DNA from: a candidate division WWE3 bacterium
Lineage (GTDB): Bacteria; Patescibacteriota; WWE3; 9FT-COMBO-53-11
NCBI GenBank assembly: GCA_030620855.1
Contig: JAUXIZ010000009.1
Location: 1-13,808, forward strand
Direction: 5' to 3'
Length of the DNA: 13,808 nucleotides
Both the position numbers and the translations under genes were made by a program. Positions 1 to 5,758 of this stretch are shown here, piece after piece; position 1 is the first letter of the stretch; the number at the start of each line of letters is the position of its first letter. The notes under the pieces are model-generated. The model was given only the letters and a program-made list of their open reading frames with translations, did not search any database and was not told the origin of the DNA.

Positions 1-21
1 CGATCCCCCTTGGGGCCACCA
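1..21 (+). tRNA. 3' end of a tRNA (partial, possibly tRNA-Glu)
   Basis: The first 21 bases fit a tRNA 3' end. They hold the last part of the T loop (CGATC), the 3' T-stem strand (CCCCT), a 7-nt acceptor strand (TGGGGCC), discriminator A and an encoded CCA. The 5' acceptor would be GGCCCCA, which is common in bacterial tRNA-Glu. The anticodon lies outside the window, so the isotype is a guess. Confidence 0.75.
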
Positions 22-33
22 GAGTGGTACTTC

Positions 34-42
34 TGTTATAAT
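34..42 (+). promoter_or_regulatory. Extended -10 promoter of the RRM gene
   Basis: TGTTATAAT is a perfect TGn extended -10 with the consensus hexamer TATAAT at 37-42. No good -35 is visible, as expected for extended -10 promoters. Transcription would start near 49, giving a leader of about 54 nt before the TTG start at 103. That leader contains the hairpin at 61-90. Confidence 0.75.
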
Positions 43-60
43 ACGCTCGTTAGCTAGGAA

Positions 61-90
61 CCTCTCGATAGGTCTCCGGCTCTTGAGAGG
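61..90 (+). promoter_or_regulatory. 5' UTR hairpin overlapping the RRM Shine-Dalgarno
   Basis: CCTCTC (61-66) is perfectly complementary to GAGAGG (85-90), with an 18-nt loop. The 3' arm is the first part of the purine-rich ribosome binding site (GAGAGGTGG, 85-93) of the RRM gene, which starts at 103. Pairing would therefore hide the Shine-Dalgarno. Whether this switches translation, for example with temperature or by autoregulation, is inference. Confidence 0.45.
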
Positions 91-102
91 TGGTGAACAC
101 GT

Positions 103-360
103 TTGAATAAAAAACTTTACATTGGGAACCTTCCTTACAGTACTACTTCCGAGCAGTTAAAAGAGCTCTTTTCCGAAGCAGGCACAGTAGAAGACGCAGT
201 TGTTATTACCGACAGACAGTCCGGGCGATCAAAAGGTTTCGGATTTGTTGAAATGTCTACCGAAAAAGCGGCTGCTAAGGCTGTCGAAACTATGGATGGA
301 CACGAAATTGAAGGTCGAGCCTTTAAAGTCGCGGAAGCGCGCCCTCCTAGGGAAGAGTAA
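103..360 (+). CDS. Small single-RRM RNA-binding protein
   Basis: This 85-residue protein is one RNA recognition motif and little else. RNP2 is LYIGNL (residues 5-10) and RNP1 is KGFGFVEM (44-51). The aromatic residues at Y6, F46 and F48 are the usual single-stranded RNA-stacking positions. It resembles the short RRM proteins (Rbp type) of cyanobacteria and many other bacteria, which bind RNA in the cytoplasm and are often cold induced. The start is TTG at 103, about 9 nt after AGGTGG. The nearby GTG at 93 is in another frame and hits a stop after five codons. The C-terminal tail (PPREE) is short and has no Gly-rich extension. It has its own extended -10 promoter, and the ribosome binding site sits in a possible hairpin. 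The RNA target cannot be inferred. Confidence 0.93.
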   Translation: MNKKLYIGNLPYSTTSEQLKELFSEAGTVEDAVVITDRQSGRSKGFGFVEMSTEKAAAKAVETMDGHEIEGRAFKVAEARPPREE

Positions 361-368
361 TCTAAAGC

Positions 369-381
369 CTGTTTTAAACAG
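369..381. repeat. Short perfect inverted repeat in the RRM-acylphosphatase gap
   Basis: CTGTTT and AAACAG flank a single T. As RNA it would fold only into a weak stem with a small loop, and no T-run follows, so it is a poor terminator. It lies just upstream of the extended -10 at 393-401, where a repressor or activator site could be. The function is unknown and chance is possible. Confidence 0.3.
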
Positions 382-392
382 ATAGTCCGTTT

Positions 393-401
393 TGCTAGAA
401 T
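393..401 (+). promoter_or_regulatory. Extended -10 promoter of the acylphosphatase gene
   Basis: TGCTAGAAT matches TGnTAnnnT, with the hexamer at 396-401. The predicted transcript start near 408 would give a leader of about 18 nt that contains the TGAGG ribosome binding site (414-418). No clear -35 is seen. Confidence 0.5.
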
Positions 402-425
402 TTTCTGGATCGTTGAGGTTATCTT

Positions 426-710
426 ATGGAAAAGAAAAGTTCTTTAGTTCGAGCACACATTAAAGCATACGGTAAGGTTCAGGGTGTTGGTTTTAGGTTT
501 TTTGTTAACCGCAAGGCCTCCGCCTGTGGTGTGAAAGGTTGGGTAAGGAACGCGGACGGTTTTGTGGAAGCCGTTATGGAAGGTGACAAGGCCAAGATAG
601 AGGAGTGCACCGAGTCTTGCCGGAAAGGTTCGCCTTTTTGCAAGGTGGAAAAACTTGATATTACTTGGGAGGATCCAACCGGGGAGTTTGACCGCTTTGA
701 GGTGAAGTAA
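426..710 (+). CDS. acyP: Acylphosphatase
   Basis: Acylphosphatase hydrolyses the carboxyl-phosphate bond of acyl phosphates such as acetyl phosphate or carbamoyl phosphate. It is a small cytoplasmic ferredoxin-like fold enzyme. The 94-residue product has the full family signature: GKVQGVGFRFF (residues 16-26), with the phosphate-binding Arg24, then GWVRNADG (38-45), with the catalytic Asn42. These correspond to Arg23 and Asn41 of the human enzyme. The length is normal for the family. ATG at 426 has TGAGG 7 nt upstream. The stop TAA (708-710) overlaps an ATG (710) that has its own strong ribosome binding site but is closed by a stop after six codons, just before the phosphomutase gene. The two genes are probably cotranscribed. 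Confidence 0.95.
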   Translation: MEKKSSLVRAHIKAYGKVQGVGFRFFVNRKASACGVKGWVRNADGFVEAVMEGDKAKIEECTESCRKGSPFCKVEKLDITWEDPTGEFDRFEVK

Positions 711-730
711 TGACCGTTAACCGCTTTTAA
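699..730 (+). promoter_or_regulatory. Short upstream ORF in frame with the phosphomutase
   Basis: GAGGTGA (699-705) is a good Shine-Dalgarno for ATG at 710, which overlaps the acylphosphatase stop (TAATG). The frame reads six codons (MTVNRF) and stops with TAA at 728-730. The phosphomutase ATG at 737 is two codons later in the same frame but has no Shine-Dalgarno of its own. Ribosomes ending at 710 or 730 could reinitiate at 737. Alternatively the TAA may be a recent mutation or sequencing error in an older start at 710. Confidence 0.4.
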
Positions 731-736
731 CCAATT

Positions 737-2161
737 ATGACTAATTCGCAAGCCTACGTTTTCAGAAAAGAAGAACTTAAATTAAACCCCTATATTTTCC
801 GGACAAACGACATTCGGGGGATTTTTGGCAAGGATTTTGACGAGGAGGATTCCCGCACGATCGGCCGGGCTTACGGGACTTGGATCCAAGAAAAAGGTAA
901 AGACAGCGTTGCTTTGGGGATGGACAATCGAATAAGCTCCCCTTCCATTAAAGAGGTTGTTATGGAGGGCCTTTTATCAACCGGCGTCAAGGTTTTTGAC
1001 CTTGGTTTGGTTACAACTCCTATGACCTATACCGCGCCTGTTCTAATGGGTGCCGGCGGAGCGGTTATGATTACCGCATCCCACTTGCCACCCGAATGGA
1101 ACGGTTTAAAGTTTTCGTTTGAGGATCGAACCATTTTTGGCGATGAGATCCAGGATGTTAGAAAGATTGCCGAGCAGCGCAAGTTTAAGGAGGGCAAAGG
1201 GGAGTCGGAAAAGTTTGAATTTGGGGGAATGTATCACGCTGCCTTGCAAAAAAGCATCGAAGAGCTTGAGCAGATTGCAAAAGGTCCGAAAAAGAGAACT
1301 CTAAAGATAGTTGTAGATTCCGGAAACGGCACAGCTGGGCTTTACGCTCCTAAGTTTTTGCGGGAGCTTGGGCATGAGGTTATCGAAATGCACTCTCGCC
1401 TTGACGGGACCTTTCCAAACCACGGGCCCGACCCGACTGTTGGTCCAAATATGCTTGAGGCGATAAATAGGGTTAAAAAAGAGAAAGCGGATTTGGGGAT
1501 GGTTTTTGACCCAGATGCCGATCGGGTTAACGTTTGCGATGAGAAGGGCTTTGTTTTATGGGGGGATGGAATTCTGCTTCTTTTTGCCCGGGATATTCTT
1601 TCGCGACACCCCCGGACGGAAATTTTATACAACACTCAGTGCTCTCCTGCAGTTGAGGAGGATATTGTCGCCCACGGGGGGATACCCGTCATGGTCCCAA
1701 CTGGCCACTCCCTTGTTTTAAATGAACTTAGATTCTATGGGGGCGTTTTTGCCGGAGAATATAAATGCCATTTCTACTTTTACGATCACTATTACGGATT
1801 TGACGATGCGATATATGCCGCCTTGCGGATGGTCAAGATCTTGGAAAAAATCGAAAAGCCGCTGTCGGAGATTATGTCGGATGTTCCTTTTTACCAGGCC
1901 TCGGGCGAGGTCGAAATTCCAATGCCCGACGAGAAGAAGTTTGACGTGCAGGAAAAGGTCAAAAATGAGCTAAGAAAGAGATACTACGTTAACGAGATGG
2001 ACGGCGCTCGGGTTAAGTTTAGAGATCTGCCAAACACCTGGGGGTTAATGCGGGCATCCGGAACCTTTCCTAAACTTGAGGTTTTTTCTTGGGCAAAAGA
2101 TCAGGAAAATATGATAAAAGCAAAAGAAATTTTGCTTGAGGAAGTGCAGAAGCACGTATGA
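737..2161 (+). CDS. Phosphomannomutase/phosphoglucomutase (alpha-D-phosphohexomutase family)
   Basis: This enzyme moves phosphate between C1 and C6 of a hexose phosphate, feeding sugar nucleotide and glycan synthesis. The 474-residue protein has the four family domains in order. The phosphoserine loop is TASHLPPEWNG (residues 113-123, Ser115 the phosphorylated serine), and the Mg2+ loop is DPDADR (258-263). A third-domain sugar loop is at GEYKCH (340-345) and a C-terminal phosphate loop at RASGTFP (439-445). The first two loops are normal. The sugar loop is usually GEMSGH or GEMSAH, and here SG is replaced by KC. The phosphate loop is usually RxSGTEP followed by xxR; here Glu is Phe444 and that Arg is missing. 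Specificity may therefore differ, and glucosamine mutase or another hexose substrate cannot be excluded. ATG 737 lacks a clear ribosome binding site. The TGA stop is followed by the isomerase gene, in the same frame. Confidence 0.9.
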   Translation: MTNSQAYVFRKEELKLNPYIFRTNDIRGIFGKDFDEEDSRTIGRAYGTWIQEKGKDSVALGMDNRISSPSIKEVVMEGLLSTGVKVFDLGLVTTPMTYTAPVLMGAGGAVMITASHLPPEWNGLKFSFEDRTIFGDEIQDVRKIAEQRKFKEGKGESEKFEFGGMYHAALQKSIEELEQIAKGPKKRTLKIVVDSGNGTAGLYAPKFLRELGHEVIEMHSRLDGTFPNHGPDPTVGPNMLEAINRVKKEKADLGMVFDPDADRVNVCDEKGFVLWGDGILLLFARDILSRHPRTEILYNTQCSPAVEEDIVAHGGIPVMVPTGHSLVLNELRFYGGVFAGEYKCHFYFYDHYYGFDDAIYAALRMVKILEKIEKPLSEIMSDVPFYQASGEVEIPMPDEKKFDVQEKVKNELRKRYYVNEMDGARVKFRDLPNTWGLMRASGTFPKLEVFSWAKDQENMIKAKEILLEEVQKHV

Positions 2162-2167
2162 TCCTCT

Positions 2168-2176
2168 TGCTATATT
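2168..2176 (+). promoter_or_regulatory. Extended -10 promoter just before the isomerase gene
   Basis: TGCTATATT matches TGnTAnnnT, with the hexamer at 2171-2176. Only nine bases separate it from the ATG at 2186, so the transcript from here would have almost no leader. The gene also lacks a strong Shine-Dalgarno. It may still be cotranscribed from upstream. Confidence 0.4.
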
Positions 2177-2185
2177 GGATTTGAG

Positions 2186-2710
2186 ATGGCATTTGCTTCG
2201 ATTAGAAAAATTGGGGAAATGAAGGAGGTGGCTTACAAGTCGCAGGATATTTCTTTGGGTGATGATGAGCCGGCCTACTTTGTAATCAGAAAGCCCGGGA
2301 GAAACCTTACCATCTTTGCCTCATACCGCTTGGGCGGGGGAGAATTCCCAAAAACTTACGGGCATTTCCACGTCCCGCCTTATGAAGAAACTTACCAAGT
2401 GCTTTATGGAAAGGCCGCTTTTCTCCTTCAGAAAATGGATGGGGACAAAGTTTCCGAGGTGATTTTTAAAGTTCTCGACGTAGGGGATACTTTTACCGTT
2501 CCCAAAGGCTACGGGCACGTGATGCTGAACATGGGGGATGATTATGTGATTACGATGGATGATCACGATCCGGCCCACTTCGACAACGATTATGAGATGG
2601 TTAAGCAAAAGCGCGGTTTTGGGTACTACATAATCGAGAAAAAGGAAGGGTGGGAAGCAGTGCCTAACCCTAATTATCCGGATTTGCCTCCTCTTAAAGA
2701 AGATGCCTAG
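2186..2710 (+). CDS. pgiA: Cupin-type glucose-6-phosphate isomerase
   Basis: This enzyme interconverts glucose 6-phosphate and fructose 6-phosphate. The cupin family is a metalloenzyme unrelated to the usual bacterial Pgi and best known from Euryarchaeota such as Pyrococcus. The 174-residue protein shows both cupin motifs. Motif 1 is GHFHVPPYEETY (residues 59-70), giving likely metal ligands His60, His62 and Glu68. Motif 2 is GDTFTVPKGYGHVMLN (100-115), giving His111. Gly-His-x-His and the following Glu-x-Tyr match the archaeal enzyme. ATG 2186 follows the phosphomutase stop by 24 nt with no strong ribosome binding site. An internal ATG at 2219, after GGGGAA, is a possible alternative start that keeps the whole cupin core. 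The last codons overlap the start of the next small gene. Another cupin sugar isomerase is possible but less likely. Confidence 0.85.
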   Translation: MAFASIRKIGEMKEVAYKSQDISLGDDEPAYFVIRKPGRNLTIFASYRLGGGEFPKTYGHFHVPPYEETYQVLYGKAAFLLQKMDGDKVSEVIFKVLDVGDTFTVPKGYGHVMLNMGDDYVITMDDHDPAHFDNDYEMVKQKRGFGYYIIEKKEGWEAVPNPNYPDLPPLKEDA

Positions 2711-2897
2711 AGACGACCTTTCCGATTACTCTCCCAAGGAGTCTGAAAAAGAAAAACGCCGGGAAAAGAAGCGCCGGCCCAAAATGCAAAGTTCCGGCCG
2801 GAGCGTTGTTGATCTGGCCCGAATAATTGTCGGCCGCGGCCAGTCTGAAGGAGAGGTCAAGAAATCTAAGAAGAAACGCAGAAGAAGAAAGAAATAA
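2703..2897 (+). CDS. Small highly basic protein of unknown function
   Basis: I do not recognise this 64-residue protein. About 25 of its residues are Lys or Arg. It has an acidic/basic mixed N-terminal half rich in Lys, Arg and Glu (residues 12-27), a short hydrophobic stretch SVVDLARIIVGRG (34-46), and a run of Lys and Arg at the C-terminus (53-64). No membrane segment, Cys cluster or signal peptide is present. The ATG at 2703 overlaps the isomerase stop (2708-2710), and the stop lies 3 nt before the next start, so it is placed like an operon gene. The polybasic tail would suit nucleic acid, ribosome or acidic-lipid binding, but this is inference. Minus-strand ORFs also cover this stretch; I prefer the plus strand because of the tight fit between neighbours. 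Confidence 0.65.
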   Translation: MPRDDLSDYSPKESEKEKRREKKRRPKMQSSGRSVVDLARIIVGRGQSEGEVKKSKKKRRRRKK

Positions 2898-2900
2898 AAA

Positions 2901-4331
2901 ATGCATTCTCTATCTTTTCTTGCAGAAATAAGTTTAGGCGATGCTTCTTCATTTGGTGAAGAGGCGGCGGCTCTTGGTGACCTGACCAAGGCGGGTGTTT
3001 CCGTCTCTCCCGCGTTTGTTTTGCCGGCAGCCGCCTACGGCGAGTTTTTAGCCCGAAAAGAAGTTAAGAGCATTTTGAATCTTTGCGACTCTAAGAAACC
3101 TGAAGAATTCCACCGACTTTTAATGGGGATACCTTTGCCGACGCGTTTGGCCAAGGAAATAGAAGGTTTTTATCGGAGTTTGTCAGGACCTCGGGATACT
3201 CTTGTTTCGGTTCGGTCTGTGCGCGCGAAAAAACAGGTGAGCGATGCCCCGTCGCTTCTTTCTACTATTAAGCGTTTTTGGGTCGATCATATGCTTTCGA
3301 TCTGCGATCGCGGAGGGAATTTTTTTAAGGAGCCTCTTCCCATAATTGTTCAGCAAGTAGTCGGTTCCGATTTCTCCGGGAATCTTCATACCTCGTCTCC
3401 CGAGGTGGGAAGCACTGATTTTTGCGCTGTAGAGGTAAACCATCCATCGGGTAAAGAGCGGTTTATCTTTGAAAAAGGTACCGCCGATGTAACTAAAAGA
3501 ATTGTTTCTGGAGTAGTAGAAGCTCCAACTGCAAGGGAAGAAGTTGCGGATTTGGTCTCTTGGTCGCAAAAAATTGAGCAAATCCTGGGCGGATCCTACA
3601 CCGTCAGCTGGAAAAACTACCGGGGGGAGTTTGTTTTTGAGGAGATAAAAACGGTCTTTTTGCCAAGACTAAGAACAACCGCTTTGGAAGTTTGGTTCGA
3701 TGTGGACGGCGTGCCGGATTCGGCGGAGGGAGTTTGGGGTTTTGTGGTTCGGGATGCCGCGACTGCCAAAGATACCGCCAAAAAGTTCCCCAGCCATAAA
3801 GTGCTTCTGCTTTTGGAAGGTATCGATTTTGAGCAAATTGACGAGTTTAGAGAGGCTCGCCACAAAGAGGGACTTAAAAACCTGCATCTTACCTTACCTC
3901 CTGTTAGAACGGTTGACGGGTTAAGGGAAATAAAGCGCCATCTCTCTGGAGAGCGCATCCAAAGAGGCCCTCATCTTAAATTTTTCTTTAGGGCGTTTTA
4001 TCCCGCAAATGTCATTCTTTTGAAGCAGTTTTTGGAGGTCGGGGTTGACGGCGTGATTTTTGACGAGGCGGCGTTGGCTCAAGGGCTTCTGGGTGCAGAA
4101 ACCAAAGTTGAGCCGGACGACTCTTTGGGCTGGGCGATTTCCGAAGCAAGCAAGATCGCAAAGAGCGAGGGCGTTGAACTGCTTTACTTGGGCGACCGGG
4201 CCAGGTCGTGGGTTTTGTTTGAGCTTGTTCGGCGCGGCGTAAAAGGTATCATCGTTCCCCAAAAACACCAGAAGGAATTTAGTAAGGCATTGCAGGAAGC
4301 GGAGGGGGAAAGGCTTTCACCTGGTGTCTGA
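2901..4331 (+). CDS. PEP-synthase-like protein without the phosphohistidine domain (probable pseudoenzyme)
   Basis: The N-terminal part (about residues 10-255) looks like the ATP-grasp domain of PEP synthase or pyruvate phosphate dikinase. It has AGVSVSPAF (31-39), VSVRSV (102-107) where PEP synthase has AVRSSA, IIVQQVVGSDFSG (148-160), and YTVSWKN before the domain end. At about 259-285 it passes straight into the region that begins the C-terminal PEP-binding barrel (TALEVWFDVDG, then AEGVWGFVVR for the usual ADGVGLLR). LPPVRTVDGL (332-341) and NVILLKQF (370-377) also match that barrel. The whole swivelling phosphohistidine domain (GGxTSHAA) is absent. The barrel's ExPS, SIGSNDLTQ and catalytic Cys-Gly sites read AFYP, IFDEAALAQ and LGD. 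At 476 residues it is far shorter than PEP synthase (about 800). A catalytic role is unlikely; a binding or regulatory role is inferred. Confidence 0.72.
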   Translation: MHSLSFLAEISLGDASSFGEEAAALGDLTKAGVSVSPAFVLPAAAYGEFLARKEVKSILNLCDSKKPEEFHRLLMGIPLPTRLAKEIEGFYRSLSGPRDTLVSVRSVRAKKQVSDAPSLLSTIKRFWVDHMLSICDRGGNFFKEPLPIIVQQVVGSDFSGNLHTSSPEVGSTDFCAVEVNHPSGKERFIFEKGTADVTKRIVSGVVEAPTAREEVADLVSWSQKIEQILGGSYTVSWKNYRGEFVFEEIKTVFLPRLRTTALEVWFDVDGVPDSAEGVWGFVVRDAATAKDTAKKFPSHKVLLLLEGIDFEQIDEFREARHKEGLKNLHLTLPPVRTVDGLREIKRHLSGERIQRGPHLKFFFRAFYPANVILLKQFLEVGVDGVIFDEAALAQGLLGAETKVEPDDSLGWAISEASKIAKSEGVELLYLGDRARSWVLFELVRRGVKGIIVPQKHQKEFSKALQEAEGERLSPGV

Positions 4332-4956
4332 GTTTATAAACTCTCTTATCCTTAATATTCAAGACTTGGTTGTTTCCCTAGGTTATCCGGGAGTACTTTT
4401 TGCGGCTTTTGCGGAAAACTTTTTCCCACCTCTTCCGTCGGAGCTGATCTTTCCGTTTTTGGGCTTTGTGGCCGCCAACGGACACCTTAATTTTTTTTTG
4501 GTGATTCTTTTTGGGACTTTAGGCACGCTCTTGGGAGCCTTTTTGTGGTACGGGCTTGGGTATGTTTTAGGCCGGGCAAATTTAAAGCTCTACATCGATC
4601 GCTACGGCCACATTTTTAGAATAAAATTTACCGATGTGGAAAAGGCCGAAGAGTGGTTTGCCAAGCACGGCGCCCCGGTGGTGTTTTTTGGCCGGCTTGT
4701 ACCTATTGTTAGAACTTTAATCTCGGTCCCAGCCGGTTTTGTGAAAATGCCTTTTTATCAGTTTTTGGGATTAACCTTTTTCGGATCCCTCATCTGGATT
4801 GGGCTTTTGTCTTCGGCAGGATACTTACTTGGAGAGCGGTGGGAAGAGATTTCCCGAATTGTGGAAAGCTACGAGCTTGTAGTTGAGTTAGTTCTTGTTG
4901 CTGCAGTTTTAGTTGCAGCTTTTGCCTTTTACCGCCGACGGTCTAAAAAACACTGA
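4324..4956 (+). CDS. DedA family membrane protein
   Basis: DedA proteins are polytopic inner-membrane proteins of the VTT/SNARE-associated family. Members act in envelope homeostasis, and some flip undecaprenyl phosphate or phosphatidylethanolamine. The 210-residue protein has the family signatures. ENFFPPLPSE (residues 31-40) contains the conserved acidic residues and prolines, and FFGRLVPIVRTLISVPAG (121-138) contains the conserved Arg124 and Arg130. Hydrophobic stretches lie at about 16-30, 41-84, 128-170 and 185-202, and the C-terminus is basic (RRRSKKH). Start GTG 4324 overlaps the end of the preceding gene by 8 nt and has a purine-rich ribosome binding site (about 4303-4315), which points to translational coupling. 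The substrate is not determinable. A weak terminator-like hairpin begins at the stop codon. Confidence 0.9.
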   Translation: MSEFINSLILNIQDLVVSLGYPGVLFAAFAENFFPPLPSELIFPFLGFVAANGHLNFFLVILFGTLGTLLGAFLWYGLGYVLGRANLKLYIDRYGHIFRIKFTDVEKAEEWFAKHGAPVVFFGRLVPIVRTLISVPAGFVKMPFYQFLGLTFFGSLIWIGLLSSAGYLLGERWEEISRIVESYELVVELVLVAAVLVAAFAFYRRRSKKH

Positions 4957-4979
4957 TTTTTAGTGTCTCTTTTATTTTC
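4950..4979 (+). terminator. Weak intrinsic terminator after the DedA gene
   Basis: ACACTGA (4950-4956) can pair with TTAGTGT (4960-4966), with one G-T pair and a three-base loop. The sequence then runs into CTCTTTTATTTTCT. The stem is short and A-T rich, so termination may be partial. It separates the DedA operon from the HAD gene promoter at 4983. Confidence 0.45.
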
Positions 4980-4982
4980 TCG

Positions 4983-4991
4983 TGTTATGAT
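4983..4991 (+). promoter_or_regulatory. Extended -10 promoter of the HAD gene
   Basis: TGTTATGAT is a TGn extended -10 with hexamer TATGAT at 4986-4991. No clear -35 is present. The start would be near 4998, giving a leader of about 30 nt that contains the strong ribosome binding site AAGGAGG (5018-5024). Confidence 0.65.
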
Positions 4992-5029
4992 CTAATCAAG
5001 CTAAAACCCTATATGAGAAGGAGGGAGAT

Positions 5030-5725
5030 GTGGACGAGCACTACCGTGAACTCGTTGCGCCCGATCCTGAGCTTTTGCTCGAGCTTTTCTCCGATGAAAT
5101 CTTCAATAAAATCGTCGAATCCAACATTTGTCTTGTCGTGGACGACGATGGAACGATATCGGATTCTCTGTCGATTTATGTCAAGTGGCTCTCGCGTAAG
5201 CTGAGACGCCCCGTGCAGGCTGAAGACTGCAAGCGCTATGACTTTCTGGATATAGATCCGCAAGCGCTTGGGATGCTCAAGACCGAAGTCTTTCCGAATG
5301 CTAAGCTGCACAAAGATCTTCCTATCATAAAAGGTGCGGCTGAGGCGCTGGGCAAGATTGCTAAGGCGGGAGTTCCAATTGTGATCCTGACCGCCCGGCC
5401 CATGCTTCGCTCCATGATCGCGGTTACCAAGAAGCATAAGGAGGACAACAACATCCCCTTTGATCTTCTTATCTTCTCCCGAAGAAAGAGGGAGATCATC
5501 AAGGCAATCAAGAAGCTTGGCTGCCAGGTGGTCATTGTGGACGATGATCCCAACGTTGCCATTGAGGCCTACCGCCTCAAGGATGTTACGGTGATCTTGT
5601 TCTCGGCTTTTTACAATATGCACATCGAAAGGGAGGGTATTGTGAGAGCTGGGGACGGTCCTGTGAACCACGACGGATGGTCTGTTGTGCTTAAGGAGGT
5701 TCTTAAAAGGCTTAACAAGCCGTAG
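5030..5725 (+). CDS. HAD superfamily hydrolase (phosphatase or nucleotidase-like)
   Basis: The 231-residue protein has all four haloacid-dehalogenase motifs. Motif I is DDDGTISDS (residues 38-46), with nucleophile Asp38 and acid/base Asp40. Motif II is ILTAR (119-123), with Thr121. Motif III is probably Lys153 in the RRKREIIKAIKK stretch. Motif IV is VIVDDDP (168-174), with Mg2+-binding Asp171/Asp172. The roughly 75 residues between motifs I and II form a small cap. Such enzymes hydrolyse small phosphate esters in the cytoplasm; the substrate cannot be told. The start is GTG 5030, placed 5 nt after AAGGAGG; the ATG at 5028 is out of frame. It is transcribed alone from its own promoter. Lysine is AAG 17 times and AAA 4 times, unlike the more even use in pilC. 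The last codons form part of the terminator stem. Confidence 0.87.
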   Translation: MDEHYRELVAPDPELLLELFSDEIFNKIVESNICLVVDDDGTISDSLSIYVKWLSRKLRRPVQAEDCKRYDFLDIDPQALGMLKTEVFPNAKLHKDLPIIKGAAEALGKIAKAGVPIVILTARPMLRSMIAVTKKHKEDNNIPFDLLIFSRRKREIIKAIKKLGCQVVIVDDDPNVAIEAYRLKDVTVILFSAFYNMHIEREGIVRAGDGPVNHDGWSVVLKEVLKRLNKP

Positions 5726-5758
5726 GTTTCGCACTGCGACCTGCGGCTTTTCTTTTTT
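5717..5758 (+). terminator. Strong intrinsic terminator of the HAD gene
   Basis: AAGCCGTAGGT (5717-5727) pairs with ACCTGCGGCTT (5739-5749) over 11 pairs, one of them T-G, with an 11-nt loop. A T-rich tail TTTTCTTTTTT follows. The left arm contains the last two sense codons and the TAG stop of the HAD gene. On the minus strand the stem lies just after the transglutaminase stop (5757-5759) but has no good U-run, so its role there is less sure. Confidence 0.9.

Noticed and set aside
2901..4331. Functional PEP synthase (ppsA)
   Set aside because: The phosphohistidine domain and the recognisable catalytic residues are missing, and the protein is about 60 percent of the normal length.
5009..5734. 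241-residue minus-strand ORF antisense to the HAD gene
   Set aside because: The plus strand has all four HAD motifs, a promoter, a ribosome binding site and a terminator. The antisense protein shows no recognisable motif.
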